64,000 nt of DNA from Cotesia glomerata (Eukaryota > Arthropoda > Insecta > Hymenoptera > Braconidae). Of this stretch, positions 31,320-40,961 are shown in pieces; the first letter of the stretch is position 1; each line of letters starts with the position of its first letter. The stretch spans positions 4,588,659 through 4,652,658 of the forward strand of contig NC_058167.1 in NCBI RefSeq assembly GCF_020080835.1, read 5' to 3'. The notes beneath the pieces were generated by a model. It saw nothing but the letters and a program-made list of their open reading frames with translations, ran no database searches and was not told the origin of the DNA. A program made the position numbers and the translations under genes.

Positions 31320-34272
31320 GAATACTGCAGCTAAACATCAACGACTGTGAGGCGGCACATGATTTGCTCATGCAGACAGTACGTGAACAGAAGCTTGACC
31401 TTGTGCTTATATCGGAACCGTATAAACACCTCGGCGGCCAACCATGGGAAACTGACTGCACCACAAAAGCTGTCACATGGTCCTGTCGCAAGCTCCCCTT
31501 CCAGAGTGTCGTTAACAATGGCAGCGCCGGCTTTGTAGCAGCATCGGTAGATGGCATCCGCTTTTACAGCTGCTACGCACCACCTAGCCTCTTTCTGGAT
31601 CGACTGACGGAGGACGCGAAGCAGTACTACCCAGTGGCAATAGCTGGAGACTTCAACGCCTGGGCAGTGGACTGGGGCAGCAAACACACCAACGCTCAAG
31701 GTAAAGAACTACTGGAAGCTTTTTCTACGTTAGATGTAGTATTGTTAAACAGCGGCGATGCGCCGACGTACACTAAAGGAGACGCAAGTTCTATTGTGGA
31801 TCTTACTTTTGTCAGCAGCAGCCTCATCAGAGGAAACTACGACTGGAAGGTGATGGAGATCTACACGGCCAGCGATCACAATGCGATTCTCTAGGAAGTA
31901 TCAAAGGACTAGAATCCTAGAAGACCGGCTAAGAAACTTGACATCGTTGGGTGGAAGGTGAAATCCTTTGACCCAGGTGCTCTAGCAGCTGCCCTAAATA
32001 GTGAACCGCTTACTACTGGATCTGCAGAAGAAATGACCAAGGACTTGATGAAGAGAGTGACCCAGGCTTGCGACACCTGCATGCCCCGTAAACGGGGCAT
32101 GAACCAAAGACCTTCGGTGCACTGGTGGAACGAACACATCAGCTTCCTACGAAAAGAGTGTCTCAAGAAAAGAAGAATATCTCAGCGTGGTTATCGGTGG
32201 CCTGACTCAGCGGAACTAGTCGCAGAATACAAGAAAGCTCGTCGACATTTAAACAAAGCCATCAAGGATAGCAAGAAGAACTGCTGGAAAGAGCTAATCA
32301 ACGAGGTGGACAAAGACTTGTGGGGTAGACCTTACAAGGTAGTCATTGCACACCTAAAATATCATTCAATGCCGTCTCCTACGTGTCCTCAACTCTTACA
32401 GAAGATCGTGACTGCGCTGTTTCCACGACAGCGCGTTTTCAACTATCTGTTGACACAGGACGAACTGAATGATATTCCACCTGTCACGAAAGAAGAACTG
32501 ATGGAAGCTTGTAACCGCGTCGGGAATAATAAAGCACCGGGATTGGACGGAATCCCTAATATTGCCTTGAAAACATCTATTAAACCAGCGCCAGCGTTAT
32601 TCCTCGACGTCTACAACATCTGCTTGAAGGAAGGGATTTTTCCTCGGAAGTGGAAACAACAACGGCTGGTACTACTTCCTAAAGGGAAAAAGCCACCGGA
32701 AGAACCGTCATCTTATCGTCCACTCTGCATGCTGGATACAGCCGGTAAGATACTAGAACGTATAATCCACCAAAGGATAGAAGCAGTTGTCGATCCACTC
32801 TTAGCAGACAATCAGTACGGATTTCGGAAAGGACGATCAACCCTGGACGCGATCAACCTGGTTGTCGGCAAGCCAAAGACGCAATCGCCAGTACCAGATG
32901 GAAGGGGGGAACGAAGAAATATTGCCTGGTGGCAACTTTAGACATAAAAAATGCCTTCAACTCCGCCAACTGGGATTGCATTATGCAAGCCCTTCAAGAG
33001 ATGAACGTACCAGGATACCTACGAAGGATAGTCGCTAGCTACTTCACAGATAGAGTCCTGAGATATGACACGAAGAATGGTCCAAAGGAGTATGATGTTA
33101 CTGGAGGTGTACCGCAGGGTTCTGTTCTCGGTCCACTTCTCTGGAATGTCATGTACAACGGATTGCTGAGACTGAAACTACCAAGAAATGTCAAACTGGT
33201 AGCGTACGCGGACGACGTAGCCGTAGTAATCGTCGCCAAGCATCTTGATGAGATAAAACATATGTTCGCTATCACCTTTGAGCGAATTAACCAGTGGATG
33301 GACACAGTAAATCTACAACTGGCTAAACAGAAGACCGAGGCTGTACTTATCACTAGCAGAAAAGTGGTGGAAACGATCAATCTAAACGTCGGAGACCAAG
33401 AAATCACATCCCAACCATTCATTCGATATCTGGGAGTGATGCTCGATGCCCGACTTAACTTCAAACTACAAGTTGAACACGTGGCCGCCAAAGCATCAGC
33501 AGTAGTAGCTAACCTAGTACGATTGATGCCCAACATCGGTGGCCCGAAGCAGACAAGGAGGTCATTGCTATCATCAGTAGTTACATCGGTCCTCACATAT
33601 GGTATATCCATTTGGGCCGACGCACTTGAGATCTAAGAATCATGGAGGAAAGCATGTCCAGTTTACCGACTGAGCGCGCTAAGAGTAGCCAGCGCCTTTC
33701 GAACAATATCAGAGGAAGCAGTGTGTGTCATTTCTGGAACTTTGCCGCTCAGAGTCCTAGCTGAGGAAAGACGGAACCTTTACCAACGAAAGAGGACAAC
33801 CACACTAAGTGCCGAGAAACTCAGAGCTAAAGAACGGCAGAACAGCATCGCACGATGGCAATCGCAGTGGGACGCCGCGACAACAGGAAGATGGACACAC
33901 CGTCTCATACCGAAGATCGACGTTTGGCTAAACCGAAGTCATGGCGAGGTCAATTACTATCTGACGCAGTTGTTGTCAGGGCATGGATGTTTTCGGACGT
34001 ATCTTCACCGCTTCAAGCATGATGATTCTCCGGAGTGCCCATCCTGCCCAGGAATCAATGAAGACGCGGAGCACGTTTTCTTTGAGTGCCCACGATTTTA
34101 CCCACAGCGAGATGAGCTGGAGATGATCCTAAAGAAGAAAATCCAACCAGAGACAATAGTAGAAGCAATGTTGTCATCAAGAGCCTCCTGGAACGCCATC
34201 AGCACATTTGCAACAGAAGTCCTCATAGACTTGCGTTCTATTGAAAGAAGAAGAGCAAATGACAACAACTAG
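31316..34272 (+). pseudogene. Retrotransposon ORF2 (endonuclease + reverse transcriptase), disrupted
   Basis: Starts with ATG 31316. The N-terminal apurinic-type endonuclease is recognised by RILQLNINDCEAAHDLL, ISEPYK, AGDFNAW, SIVDLTF and SDHNAIL. The reverse transcriptase follows with NKAPGLDGIP, SSYRPLCMLDTAGKILERI, QYGFRKGRST, GVPQGSVLGPLLWN and the catalytic AYADDVAVV. A C-terminal HCCH finger (CPSC ... HVFFEC) sits near 34040-34090. Breaks: TAG at 31892, a frameshift near 32870-32885, and TAA at 33634. The order endonuclease-RT-zinc finger and the NIN..AA.DL start are typical of R1-clade elements. The protein would nick the target and prime reverse transcription there. Confidence 0.85.
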
Positions 34273-34695
34273 ATGAAAGGTAAAATAACACCTTAGCTAC
34301 CAGAAGAAAGAGCAGTAGCTAGATCCTCCCCTCACGAAGTAATGCCTAACGGCGGTTTCCATGAGGGATTAGGGGAAAGAGGAAAAGGGGTTTAGGGTTT
34401 AGTGGTTAGGGGCGCTAGCGTCGAGTTTTAGTATGACACTGCATCGAGTCGCCACATATCCAGGCCAAACAACTATGCCTAGAATCCGTAAAAAGGATTC
34501 CCCCCCCCCTTAAAACAAAAAAAAAAACACACACACACACAGACGTACGGACATCATCGTAAAAATAGTCAGGAAAACTTTTTAGGGCTTTAAAACGTCG
34601 AGATCTGTTGAAACTTCGATTTTTGTAAAACGGGGTAAAAACAATAATTTCTCGATTTTCCGAAAATCATTGATTTTCTTAGCGAAAAGTTAAAA

Positions 34696-35282
34696 ATGAT
34701 TCAATATTATTTGATCTTCCTATTTGACATGTCAATCAACAAAAATATTAACGAAAATTAACTTCTATTTTTATATTTAATTTTTTGGAGCAAGAGAGAA
34801 ATTTTCTCAAGACAAGAAAATTAACTTCTATCAAGAACTAAATTTTTTGGAGCAACAGGCTGAATTTTCTCAAAACAACATGATTTTCTTGACTTAAATA
34901 AATTTTTTTGAATCAAGATACGTATTTCTTAAAGCAAGAGAATTAATTTTGTTGGAATAAGTGAAATTTCTTGTGTCAAAAAAAAAAATTTTTTTCGCTC
35001 AAGAAAATAATTAGGAAGAACAATATTTTCTTGGCTGAAGTGAACCTTTTTTTCTGTGTACAATGAACTTTAAGAGCAAAAAAATAACCATTACTTATTG
35101 TTAATTCAGTTTGAAAATCTACTCAAAATCTTTAGCCGATAAGCTAAATTCCGATATTTTTCTTTACATTTTCTATCACTTTTGTCTGGTTACACACGAA
35201 AAGTAAAAAAAAAAGGGGAATTTAAGGTAGTTAGGGACTGGAAGACATATTTCGAGAAAATCATGAAATTTTTTTTTATCAA
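34696..35282. other. AT-rich DNA with TTCTTG/CAAGAAA words
   Basis: Between about 34780 and 35055 the motifs TTTTTTGGAGCAA, TTTCTTGACTTAA and CTGTGTA recur, suggesting a decayed MITE related to the sequence near 28300. No gene is visible. Confidence 0.35.
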
Positions 35283-35398
35283 ACGATAAATATATTAATA
35301 ATTCATCACCAAAATTTCAGAGCAATAAAAGATGCAATTTCGAAAATTAATTACTCAAAAAAGGTGTGGTGAATTGATCTGAAATTTTGGTGGTGAAT
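35283..35398. repeat. Imperfect palindrome
   Basis: ATAAATATATTAATAATTCATCACC with AAAATTTCAGA (pieces) is matched by the inverted TCTGAAATTTTGGTGGTGAA TTATGAATATATTTAT. The arms are about 45 bp with a 30-bp centre. It is probably a small transposon remnant. Confidence 0.5.
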
Positions 35399-35429
35399 TA
35401 TGAATATATTTATTAGGGTGGGTCAAAAT

Positions 35430-35822
35430 AGTATATTACACATCTAGGGCAGTAAAATAAGAAATGTCTCAGATCACATGTAATTGTTGTCCGAGGCGAA
35501 GCCGAGGTCAATAAACATGTGATTTGAGGCTTTCTTATTTACTGCCCATGGTGTGTAATATGCTATTTACACTATACTAGAAAAATGTTTTCTCTCACCT
35601 CCGGGCGGAAAACGTCAATTTTCCTCCCGCTGCGCTAAACGAAAATGTTGCTTTCCGCCTCCGTCGAGGAGAAAAATAGTATACACACCACGGGCAGTAA
35701 ATAAGAAAGCCTCAGATCACATGTTAATTGACCTCGGCTTCGCCTCGAACAACAATTACATGTGATCTGAGACATTTCTTACTTTACTTTCCTAGGTGTG
35801 TAATATATTATTTGAAAAAGTA
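35430..35822. mobile_element. Composite inverted hairpin element
   Basis: Two copies of a roughly 140-bp unit lie in opposite orientation (35430-35575 and 35683-35822). Each is itself a hairpin with ATTACACA..., GGGCAGTAAAATAAGAAA and TCAGATCACATGTAATTG arms around CCGAGGCGAAGCCGAGGTC. The 100-bp spacer has its own inverted CCTCCGGGCGGAAA / TTTCCGCCTCCG words. A partial copy is at 2385-2475. No coding sequence is seen. Confidence 0.6.
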
Positions 35823-36213
35823 TAACAAAAGAAGTACTTGAAAAAACCCAAACTGTCGGATGTTTGCCAAAAAACGAATTTAACTGTCTGTTGAAGGATT
35901 CGATGGAATTGTTGGTCTTCCTTATGGCATTAAATAGTTACCATTCAGTTGGCGGTCGACGAACCAGCCATTGATTCATGAAATAATCGATGAATTTCTC
36001 AAGGCGAAGAAATACACTGTTATCTTCTGAATTTAATACATTAAGTACAATATTCTCGAAAGCCTGAGGTATAAATTCAGCCGGTAAATATGGCAAAGCC
36101 ATTAGCTTTCTCAAAATATCTTCAACAGCAGTGTCAGTGTCCGTTCGAACGTTTGTGTTCTTTTTACTGAGTCTTTTTATTGCTCCTCTTTTAACCGCAT
36201 TCTTCGTAAGGGC
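35823..36213 (-). pseudogene. Remnant of a MULE-type transposase
   Basis: On the minus strand an exon-like frame opens after the acceptor TTACAG at 36213. It reads a helical region (ALPYLPAEFIPQAFENIV ... FIDYFMNQWLVRRPPTEW), hits a TAA at 35938-35940, and continues in the same frame with AIRKTNNSIESFNRQLNSFF and KHPTVWVF. In insect MULE-like transposases the order 'W.G R..R..P ..W' then 'RTNN..E..H..LN' and 'HP..W' is typical; the match is by eye. Only the C-terminal part is present and it is broken by the stop. Confidence 0.5.
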
Positions 36214-36479
36214 CTGTAATTAAATAGAATCAGTAGGGGAGGAGGGGGTCAATTGAACCAAAAAAAGTTTAGTAATTTTTCACTATTCTAATTAAAACTA
36301 AATAATAATTTTTTAACTTCCCGCTAAGAAAATTAAAAATTTTCAAAAATCGGGAAGTTATTGGTTTTACCCCGTTTTTCGAAAATCGAGTTTTCAACGG
36401 ATGTTGACGTTTTGAGGTCCTAGGAAGCCTGCCCGAATGTTTCCGTGGTGATGTCCGTATGTATGTATGTATGTATGTA

Positions 36480-36484
<5 letters not shown>

Positions 36485-36566
<82 letters not shown>
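36485..36566. repeat. (GT)n microsatellite
   Basis: About 41 GT units, preceded by (GTAT)n. It lies at the family-conserved position within the GAGCTC-hairpin repeat. Confidence 0.9.
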
Positions 36567-36574
<8 letters not shown>

Positions 36575-36949
36575 GTCTATGTGGCCGAATGTAAATCTCT
36601 CATAACTTTTGAACGGCTCGACCGATTTCATCGCGGTTGGTGCCATTCGAAAGGGTTTGACGAAACTTATTTTGAATACAATTTGGACCGTTTCGAACCG
36701 GTAGATTTTGAGAAATCTCAAAAAAACTACAAAAAAAAAATTTTTGAAATGTGGCTTTTTTTAATTACTTTTAAACGGCTTTACTGATCAATACCAAAAA
36801 CTAATCAGCTCTTAACTTTAAAAAACCACGTCGATCGCCACTATCCCGGTCAAAATCGGTTGATTCGTTCGTGAGTTATCGTCGTCGAAAAAAAACCGAA
36901 AAAAATGTTTTTTCGGAATTACATCGAAATTCCTACTTCGATCGATTAA

Positions 36950-38085
36950 GGTATTACCCTCGCGACTTTCGTTGGCAAAAGTTTATGCTAGATTGTATGT
37001 TACACATACTGGATAGTCATTATTGACAAGCCTAAAACTTTTTGCTGTTTATGTACTTATTTCAGCCAATCACCAACGAGAAACTGATCGTTTGAAAAGT
37101 CTGGCAACACTGTGTGAGCGTTGAGACATTTTATAGCGGTTATACTGTAGTGTTTTGGACTAACTGTAGATTAACCTCTGTTTTGACACATGCGTTTATT
37201 TATTTGTTTACATACATTTATTCAGAAATATAATTACAATGTCTGAAAAATTGACTTATAAAGGACGATTCATAAAAAAAGTCCTTAAAAATGTCAGAAA
37301 TATCTAGCAAGTATGAAAATAACTATGCAAATAACAAATAGAAAAAAAAATAATTGACAATATTGTTTTGTTTTTTCAGAAAAATCAGTAACTAATCTTT
37401 TTATGATGATGTATTAACTGATTTTAAATTTTAGTATTTTTTTTATTTTTTCATCTGACTATTATTTTTATAACTTATAAAAGATTAATAAATATTATTA
37501 TATTAAAACTGATAACTTTTTGAATTTTTATAAATATAGAAAAATACTTATTTTCATAAAATAATCATTGTTATTCTTTTTTTAATAAATAAAATTAATA
37601 ACTATAATATTACACCTAACGTAAATTAAACTTTTCAAATTTGTCAGCGCATGCGCGTCTCATACTTCTTTCACGGCTCACAAAACTTGCGCTGTTGCCA
37701 CAGCTTTAATAACGTATCCCCTCCTCGGCTAAAGTCTGGTAAATTTTTCATTACTTATTAATAAATATCTCTGAAACTGTGTGGTAATTATCAATGAATT
37801 GTTTTTTTAAGAATTGTTTAGTTGTTAGTTAACGTTACTCAAGTTTTTTAAAAAGATCCAAAGAAAAGTTTCTGAGATATAAAAATGTTTGTAGGTAAGC
37901 TTTTTGATATCCCGTATACCGTAATATATAAGAGCGTTCAAAACTCAAACTTTGAAATTAAATATCTCGAAAACTAGATAGTCAAAAATTCACAAATTGC
38001 GCCAATCGATGCAGAATTATATAAATATTAACCTACCAAAGTTTAAAAAAAATCCTAACAAAACGACTCTGGCGAGGGTAATACA
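36950..38085. mobile_element. 1.1-kb non-autonomous element with TTAA target duplication
   Basis: The termini are GGTATTACCCTCGC and, inverted, GCGAGGGTAATACA, matching at 13 of 14 positions. TTAA lies on both sides (36946-36949 and 38086-38089), the piggyBac-type duplication. The host repeat rejoins cleanly across it. The interior has no open frame; GC-richer patches such as GTCAGCGCATGCGCGTCTC occur near 37645. The end sequence does not begin CCC as in classical piggyBac, so the superfamily is uncertain. Confidence 0.7.
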
Positions 38086-38379
38086 TTAAAACTTGAAGAT
38101 TCTTATGAAGCCTGAAAAACTGCGTAGAATGCCACCAACCGCGTGAAAATCGGTTTATTCATTTAGAAGTTATTGCGGTTTTAAAATTTAAGAAATAGTG
38201 TTTTATTAAACTTTCACCAGATTTTTGAGCTCGGAGAGCTCAAAATGACACGAAAATTATATTTTTGAGCTCGAAGAGCTCAAAACCGTAGTAAGTGTAA
38301 TTTTGAGCGCTTAAATATGAAATTAGCGGGAAGTTGCAGGGATGGCCTTCAGGGTCAACCGTTTTCCTAATTTTTTTTT

Positions 38380-39059
38380 CTTGGAATGGTAGTTTATTAA
38401 GTCTACTATTATTATCAATACATAAATTTGTCAATAAACAACGTGAGTTTTTAAAAATTAATAATTTATCCAAACGCGTCGAATGGTTCAATTGACCCTC
38501 GCTCGGGGGCAATTGAACCACTGCTTGGGGTCAATTGAACCAATAATATTTAAAACTCAAACCCGAACTTTTAATAAATAATATATTAATTGTTACTTAC
38601 TCATATTACTGTTGCACATTTTTAATGCACATATATTATATTAAATAAATTAAAAATCAATTTAAAAATAATTTTCATTATAAATTCAGTTTATAAAATT
38701 ATTAGGTTATTTCCATGAGTATTTTTCACGTAGAGTCAAGATGCGCGCGCATGTCCCATGCTTCTCCGTATGGTTCAATCGTCCCCGGGGCTGCTGGTTC
38801 AATTGACCCTATATAATTTTAAAATAATTAATAGTAAATAACAAATAAATAAACTATTATATTACTATAAAAAAAGTTGAGGATTATAAAGTATAAGTAT
38901 ATACAACTACTACAATTCAAACTTCATCAATTAATTCAAAAATTGAAATATTATTATACAATTTTTCACGAGCCGAAAAAACAGTTTACATGAGTAGCTA
39001 AACAAGGTCGGTTTGATGCCCCTATAAAGTAGATTTCTGCGGTACTGACATTGGATTTC
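38380..39059. other. Intergenic DNA with repeated GGTCAATTGAACC motifs
   Basis: GGTTCAATTGACC or its complement occurs near 38490, 38531 and 38797, and again at 36251 on the other side of the repeat copy, with two partial versions near 38510 and 38764. The rest is AT-rich. It forms the left flank of the cassette at 39060-43252. Confidence 0.5.
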
Positions 39060-39123
39060 TGCCTTATCGACGGTTGTTTGTGGAGTTTCTGCGATACCGA
39101 TGGTGGGTTTTTGTGCTCTGCTT

Positions 39124-39347
39124 ACCGACTGTTAGGGGATTATCATCGATTTGTTGGTCGGTTTTTTTTACCGACTGTTGGGGAATTATCATCGATTTGG
39201 TGATTGATTTTTACCGACTGTTGGGGGATTATCATCGATTTGTTGGTCGGTTTTATTTACCGACTGTTGGGGGGTTATCATCGATTTGGTGATTGATTTT
39301 TACCGACTGTTGGGGGATTATCATCGATTTGTTGATTGATTTCATTG
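39124..39347. repeat. Alternating 46/43-bp tandem repeat upstream of the cassette
   Basis: The word ACCGACTGTT starts at 39124, 39170, 39213, 39259 and 39302, so the spacing alternates 46, 43, 46, 43. Units share ACCGACTGTTGGGGGATTATC and ATCGATTTG and differ in the tail: TTGGTCGGTTTTATTT or GTGATTGATTTTT. GTCGGT and ACCGAC from neighbouring units can pair as small hairpins. The array could be a terminal or regulatory region of the element downstream. The open frame across it is a product of the repeats. Confidence 0.75.
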
Positions 39348-39376
39348 AGGTCAAAATGCTACCACCCCAACAGCAG

Positions 39377-39410
39377 AGCTGATACTCTTTGGCTGTGTGT
39401 ATCAGCTTTG
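39377..39410. repeat. Short hairpin before the cassette genes
   Basis: AGCTGATAC and GTATCAGCT form a perfect 9-bp stem around a loop of about 13 nt. It is placed between the tandem repeat and the first cassette gene. Its function is unknown. Confidence 0.4.
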
Positions 39411-39838
39411 GTGTTGATGTGATATGCACTTATTTGATGCGATGATAAATTTTATATATATTCAAATGACTTGTGGTATAAGTATATGCGAGAAAGATCG
39501 ATACTTACGCCGCTCTGGTGGGATGAAATGGAGGTATTGAAGTTTATTTATCGATTTGAGGTAAGTTTGATGTCAATTGGTGATCTATGTTATCTACAGT
39601 CGGTTTAATACCGAATAGATTTTCTGTTTTATCGACGTGGGGTAAGAGTTTTTTCTGAATTTTAACGTTTTTTAGCCTCTCCTCTCTCGATTACGTCACG
39701 TTTTTACGTCATCCGACAAGTTTAAACCTGTTTTTGGTGTTGTCGTCGTTGGGAGGGGATCGTTGGTGGGGAGTTATACTTACTTGCCTCCAAATTTCAG
39801 TCCTCTGCCTACAGTTACTCGATTCAGTTGTGTAATCC

Positions 39839-40282
39839 ATGGATAAATTGACTGATATCGAAATCGCCTTTCTCAGAAGTCAATCACCTTACTGGGACGA
39901 TTTTGACGATTTAATAGAAAGTTATTTTGGTGACATTCCACCTGAGGATATCGGGATATTTGTGGGGAAAATTATTGATTTGCATAAAAATTTAGAGGTG
40001 ATCAAAGCTGCTCGCGAAAAAGTGAACTGTTCGAATTGTGCTGATAGACTTGAAATAACCAAGAAACTAATAGAAATTAGAGACAACTTAGTTAAAACTG
40101 CGCATACAAAAGTATCTTGTTCTCATTGTGTGGATAAACTAAATTTAATTGACGATTTACTTAAGACTGCATATACAAAAGTATCTTGTTTAAACTGTGT
40201 GGATAATCATAATTTAAACCAAAAACTGTTAGAAATTACACAGAAGTTTCAAAAACTAGAATTACGTTTCATTCATCAGTAA
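39839..40282 (+). CDS. Small protein with three K-V-x-C-x-x-C motifs; unknown family
   Basis: Starts at ATG 39839 in the favourable context CCATGG; 147 residues. The N-terminal 50 residues are acidic (DDFDDLIESYFGDIPPED). CxxC pairs then recur at residues 64/67, 94/97 and 117/120, each preceded by KV and followed by D, within predicted helical, Lys/Leu-rich spacers (LIEIRDNLVKTAHTKV). The three pairs suggest metal binding or a duplicated helical unit. I do not recognise a family. It is the first of six plus-strand ORFs that end in an integrase. The next ORF begins only 7 nt after its stop. The repeated spacing of 30 and 23 residues looks real and argues against a chance ORF. Confidence 0.6.
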   Translation: MDKLTDIEIAFLRSQSPYWDDFDDLIESYFGDIPPEDIGIFVGKIIDLHKNLEVIKAAREKVNCSNCADRLEITKKLIEIRDNLVKTAHTKVSCSHCVDKLNLIDDLLKTAYTKVSCLNCVDNHNLNQKLLEITQKFQKLELRFIHQ

Positions 40283-40289
40283 CTCTACA

Positions 40290-40708
40290 ATGAACCGTAA
40301 AAGATTGAGGTAATTTTTTAAAATCATTAATTATATATTAAAAATTTACGTATTTTGTTTATAAAAATTTTAATTCATTTCAGACTTCTTTCATGTGACG
40401 ATTTATGTGGTCATTCTGCGCAAATCGAGTTCGACGAAGTAAGTGCTTCATCCAGTGATAGTGAAACTTCAAGTGAAGCTTCTATCGAAGCTCTGAGTGA
40501 AGCTTCTAGTGAAACATCTAGAGAATTTTTTTGTGATTTGGAAATTTCTACGGAAAGCGTTGTTTGTATAGTGGAAGAATGTTATATTGGTGATAGGAAA
40601 GTTAAAGTAACATCTTATCATTTTAAAAACTTTTTAGTAACGAGCTATAAATATTTCGAAGACAATCCGGATAGTCCACCAATTGAGGCTATACTTATAA
40701 TTCTTTAA
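40290..40708 (+). CDS. Ser/Glu-rich small protein with a 74-nt intron; unknown family
   Basis: Exon 1 is 40290-40309 (ATG AAC CGT ...), the intron 40310-40383 (GTAATT ... TTTCAG), and exon 2 40384-40708. Together they give 114 residues. After a basic start (MNRKRLRLL) comes a repetitive SETSSEASIEALSEASSETS segment, then a Cys-containing folded-looking part (CIVEECYIGDRKVKV). The intron shows that the cassette is transcribed by the host nucleus. If unspliced, a frame still opens at 40355 but without a good start. Function unknown. Confidence 0.55.
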
Positions 40709-40732
40709 TTAACCAATTAAAAAAAGTGAAAT

Positions 40733-40909
40733 ATGGAATACTTAATTGATTTTACCGGTTATATTATGCCTAACGGTTCATTTTCAGTCAAGGAATTTTG
40801 TGTCACCAAGATTACTAATGAATATCAAATCAATGGTGTTTATGAGTGTGACTATCATTTATTTGATAGGTATCGTAAGGGTTTTGACTGTTTCATTAGT
40901 ATAAATTAA
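40733..40909 (+). CDS. 58-aa protein; possibly a truncated N-terminal module
   Basis: ATG 40733 to TAA 40907. The sequence starts MEYLIDFTGYIMPNGSFSVK and ends RYRKGFDCFISIN. It is reminiscent of the start of insect transposon-associated proteins that begin with a '(V/I)DFQGF...KE(L/F)' strand pair; this is recall and unverified. It lies 24 nt after the previous stop and 52 nt before the next gene, on the same strand. It could be a complete micro-protein or the remnant of a longer gene. Confidence 0.4.
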   Translation: MEYLIDFTGYIMPNGSFSVKEFCVTKITNEYQINGVYECDYHLFDRYRKGFDCFISIN

Positions 40910-40961
40910 CCTGTATCGGATAAATAATAATCATACATGTTAAGTAGCTTGTTAAATCAAC

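Larger units (their letters stand above)
29365..34526 (+). mobile_element. R1-clade non-LTR retrotransposon inserted in an (AC)n microsatellite
   Basis: The element begins TCGGGGCAGAAGAGACACTG directly after 18 AC units and ends with TTAAAAC(A)n directly before seven more. It has a leader of about 0.5 kb, a gag-like ORF1, an endonuclease/reverse-transcriptase ORF2 that overlaps ORF1 by ATGA, and a 3' UTR of about 250 bp. It is far more GC-rich than its surroundings. R1-clade families such as Waldo and Mino are known to target (ACAY)n or (AC)n repeats; this insertion fits that behaviour. Both ORFs are broken, so it is dead. Confidence 0.9.
28627..34695 (+). repeat. GAGCTC-hairpin repeat copy, split by the R1-type retrotransposon
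   Basis: The head is AATTAGGAAAACGGTTGACC near 28634, and AATTCCCGCTAATTCC follows. The left part ends in (AC)n at 29329-29364. The right part resumes with (AC)n at 34527-34540, then CAGACGTACGGACATCATCG and AAAACGTCGAGATCTG, matching the array unit at 21590-21750, and ends near 34695. The retrotransposon therefore sits inside the repeat's own microsatellite. Confidence 0.85.
36315..38379 (-). repeat. GAGCTC-hairpin repeat copy, split by a TTAA-flanked element
   Basis: The tail AACTTCCCGCTAAGAAAATT is at 36315. The sequence continues through TTTTGAGGTCCTAGGAAGCC and a long (GT)n at 36485-36566, is interrupted at 36946-38089, and resumes with AACTTGAAGATTCTTATGAA to the head GGGAAGTTGCAGGGATGG near 38330-38345. 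GAGCTCGGAGAGCTC and GAGCTCGAAGAGCTC hairpins are present near 38227 and 38267. Open frames in the GT tract encode His/Thr or Cys/Val repeats and are artefacts. Confidence 0.85.

Noticed and set aside
36269..36787. Frames with long His-Thr or Val-Cys runs
   Set aside because: They are translations of the (GT)n microsatellite.
39074..39292. 72-codon frame before the cassette
   Set aside because: It is generated by the 46/43-bp tandem repeat; no start context or independent support.
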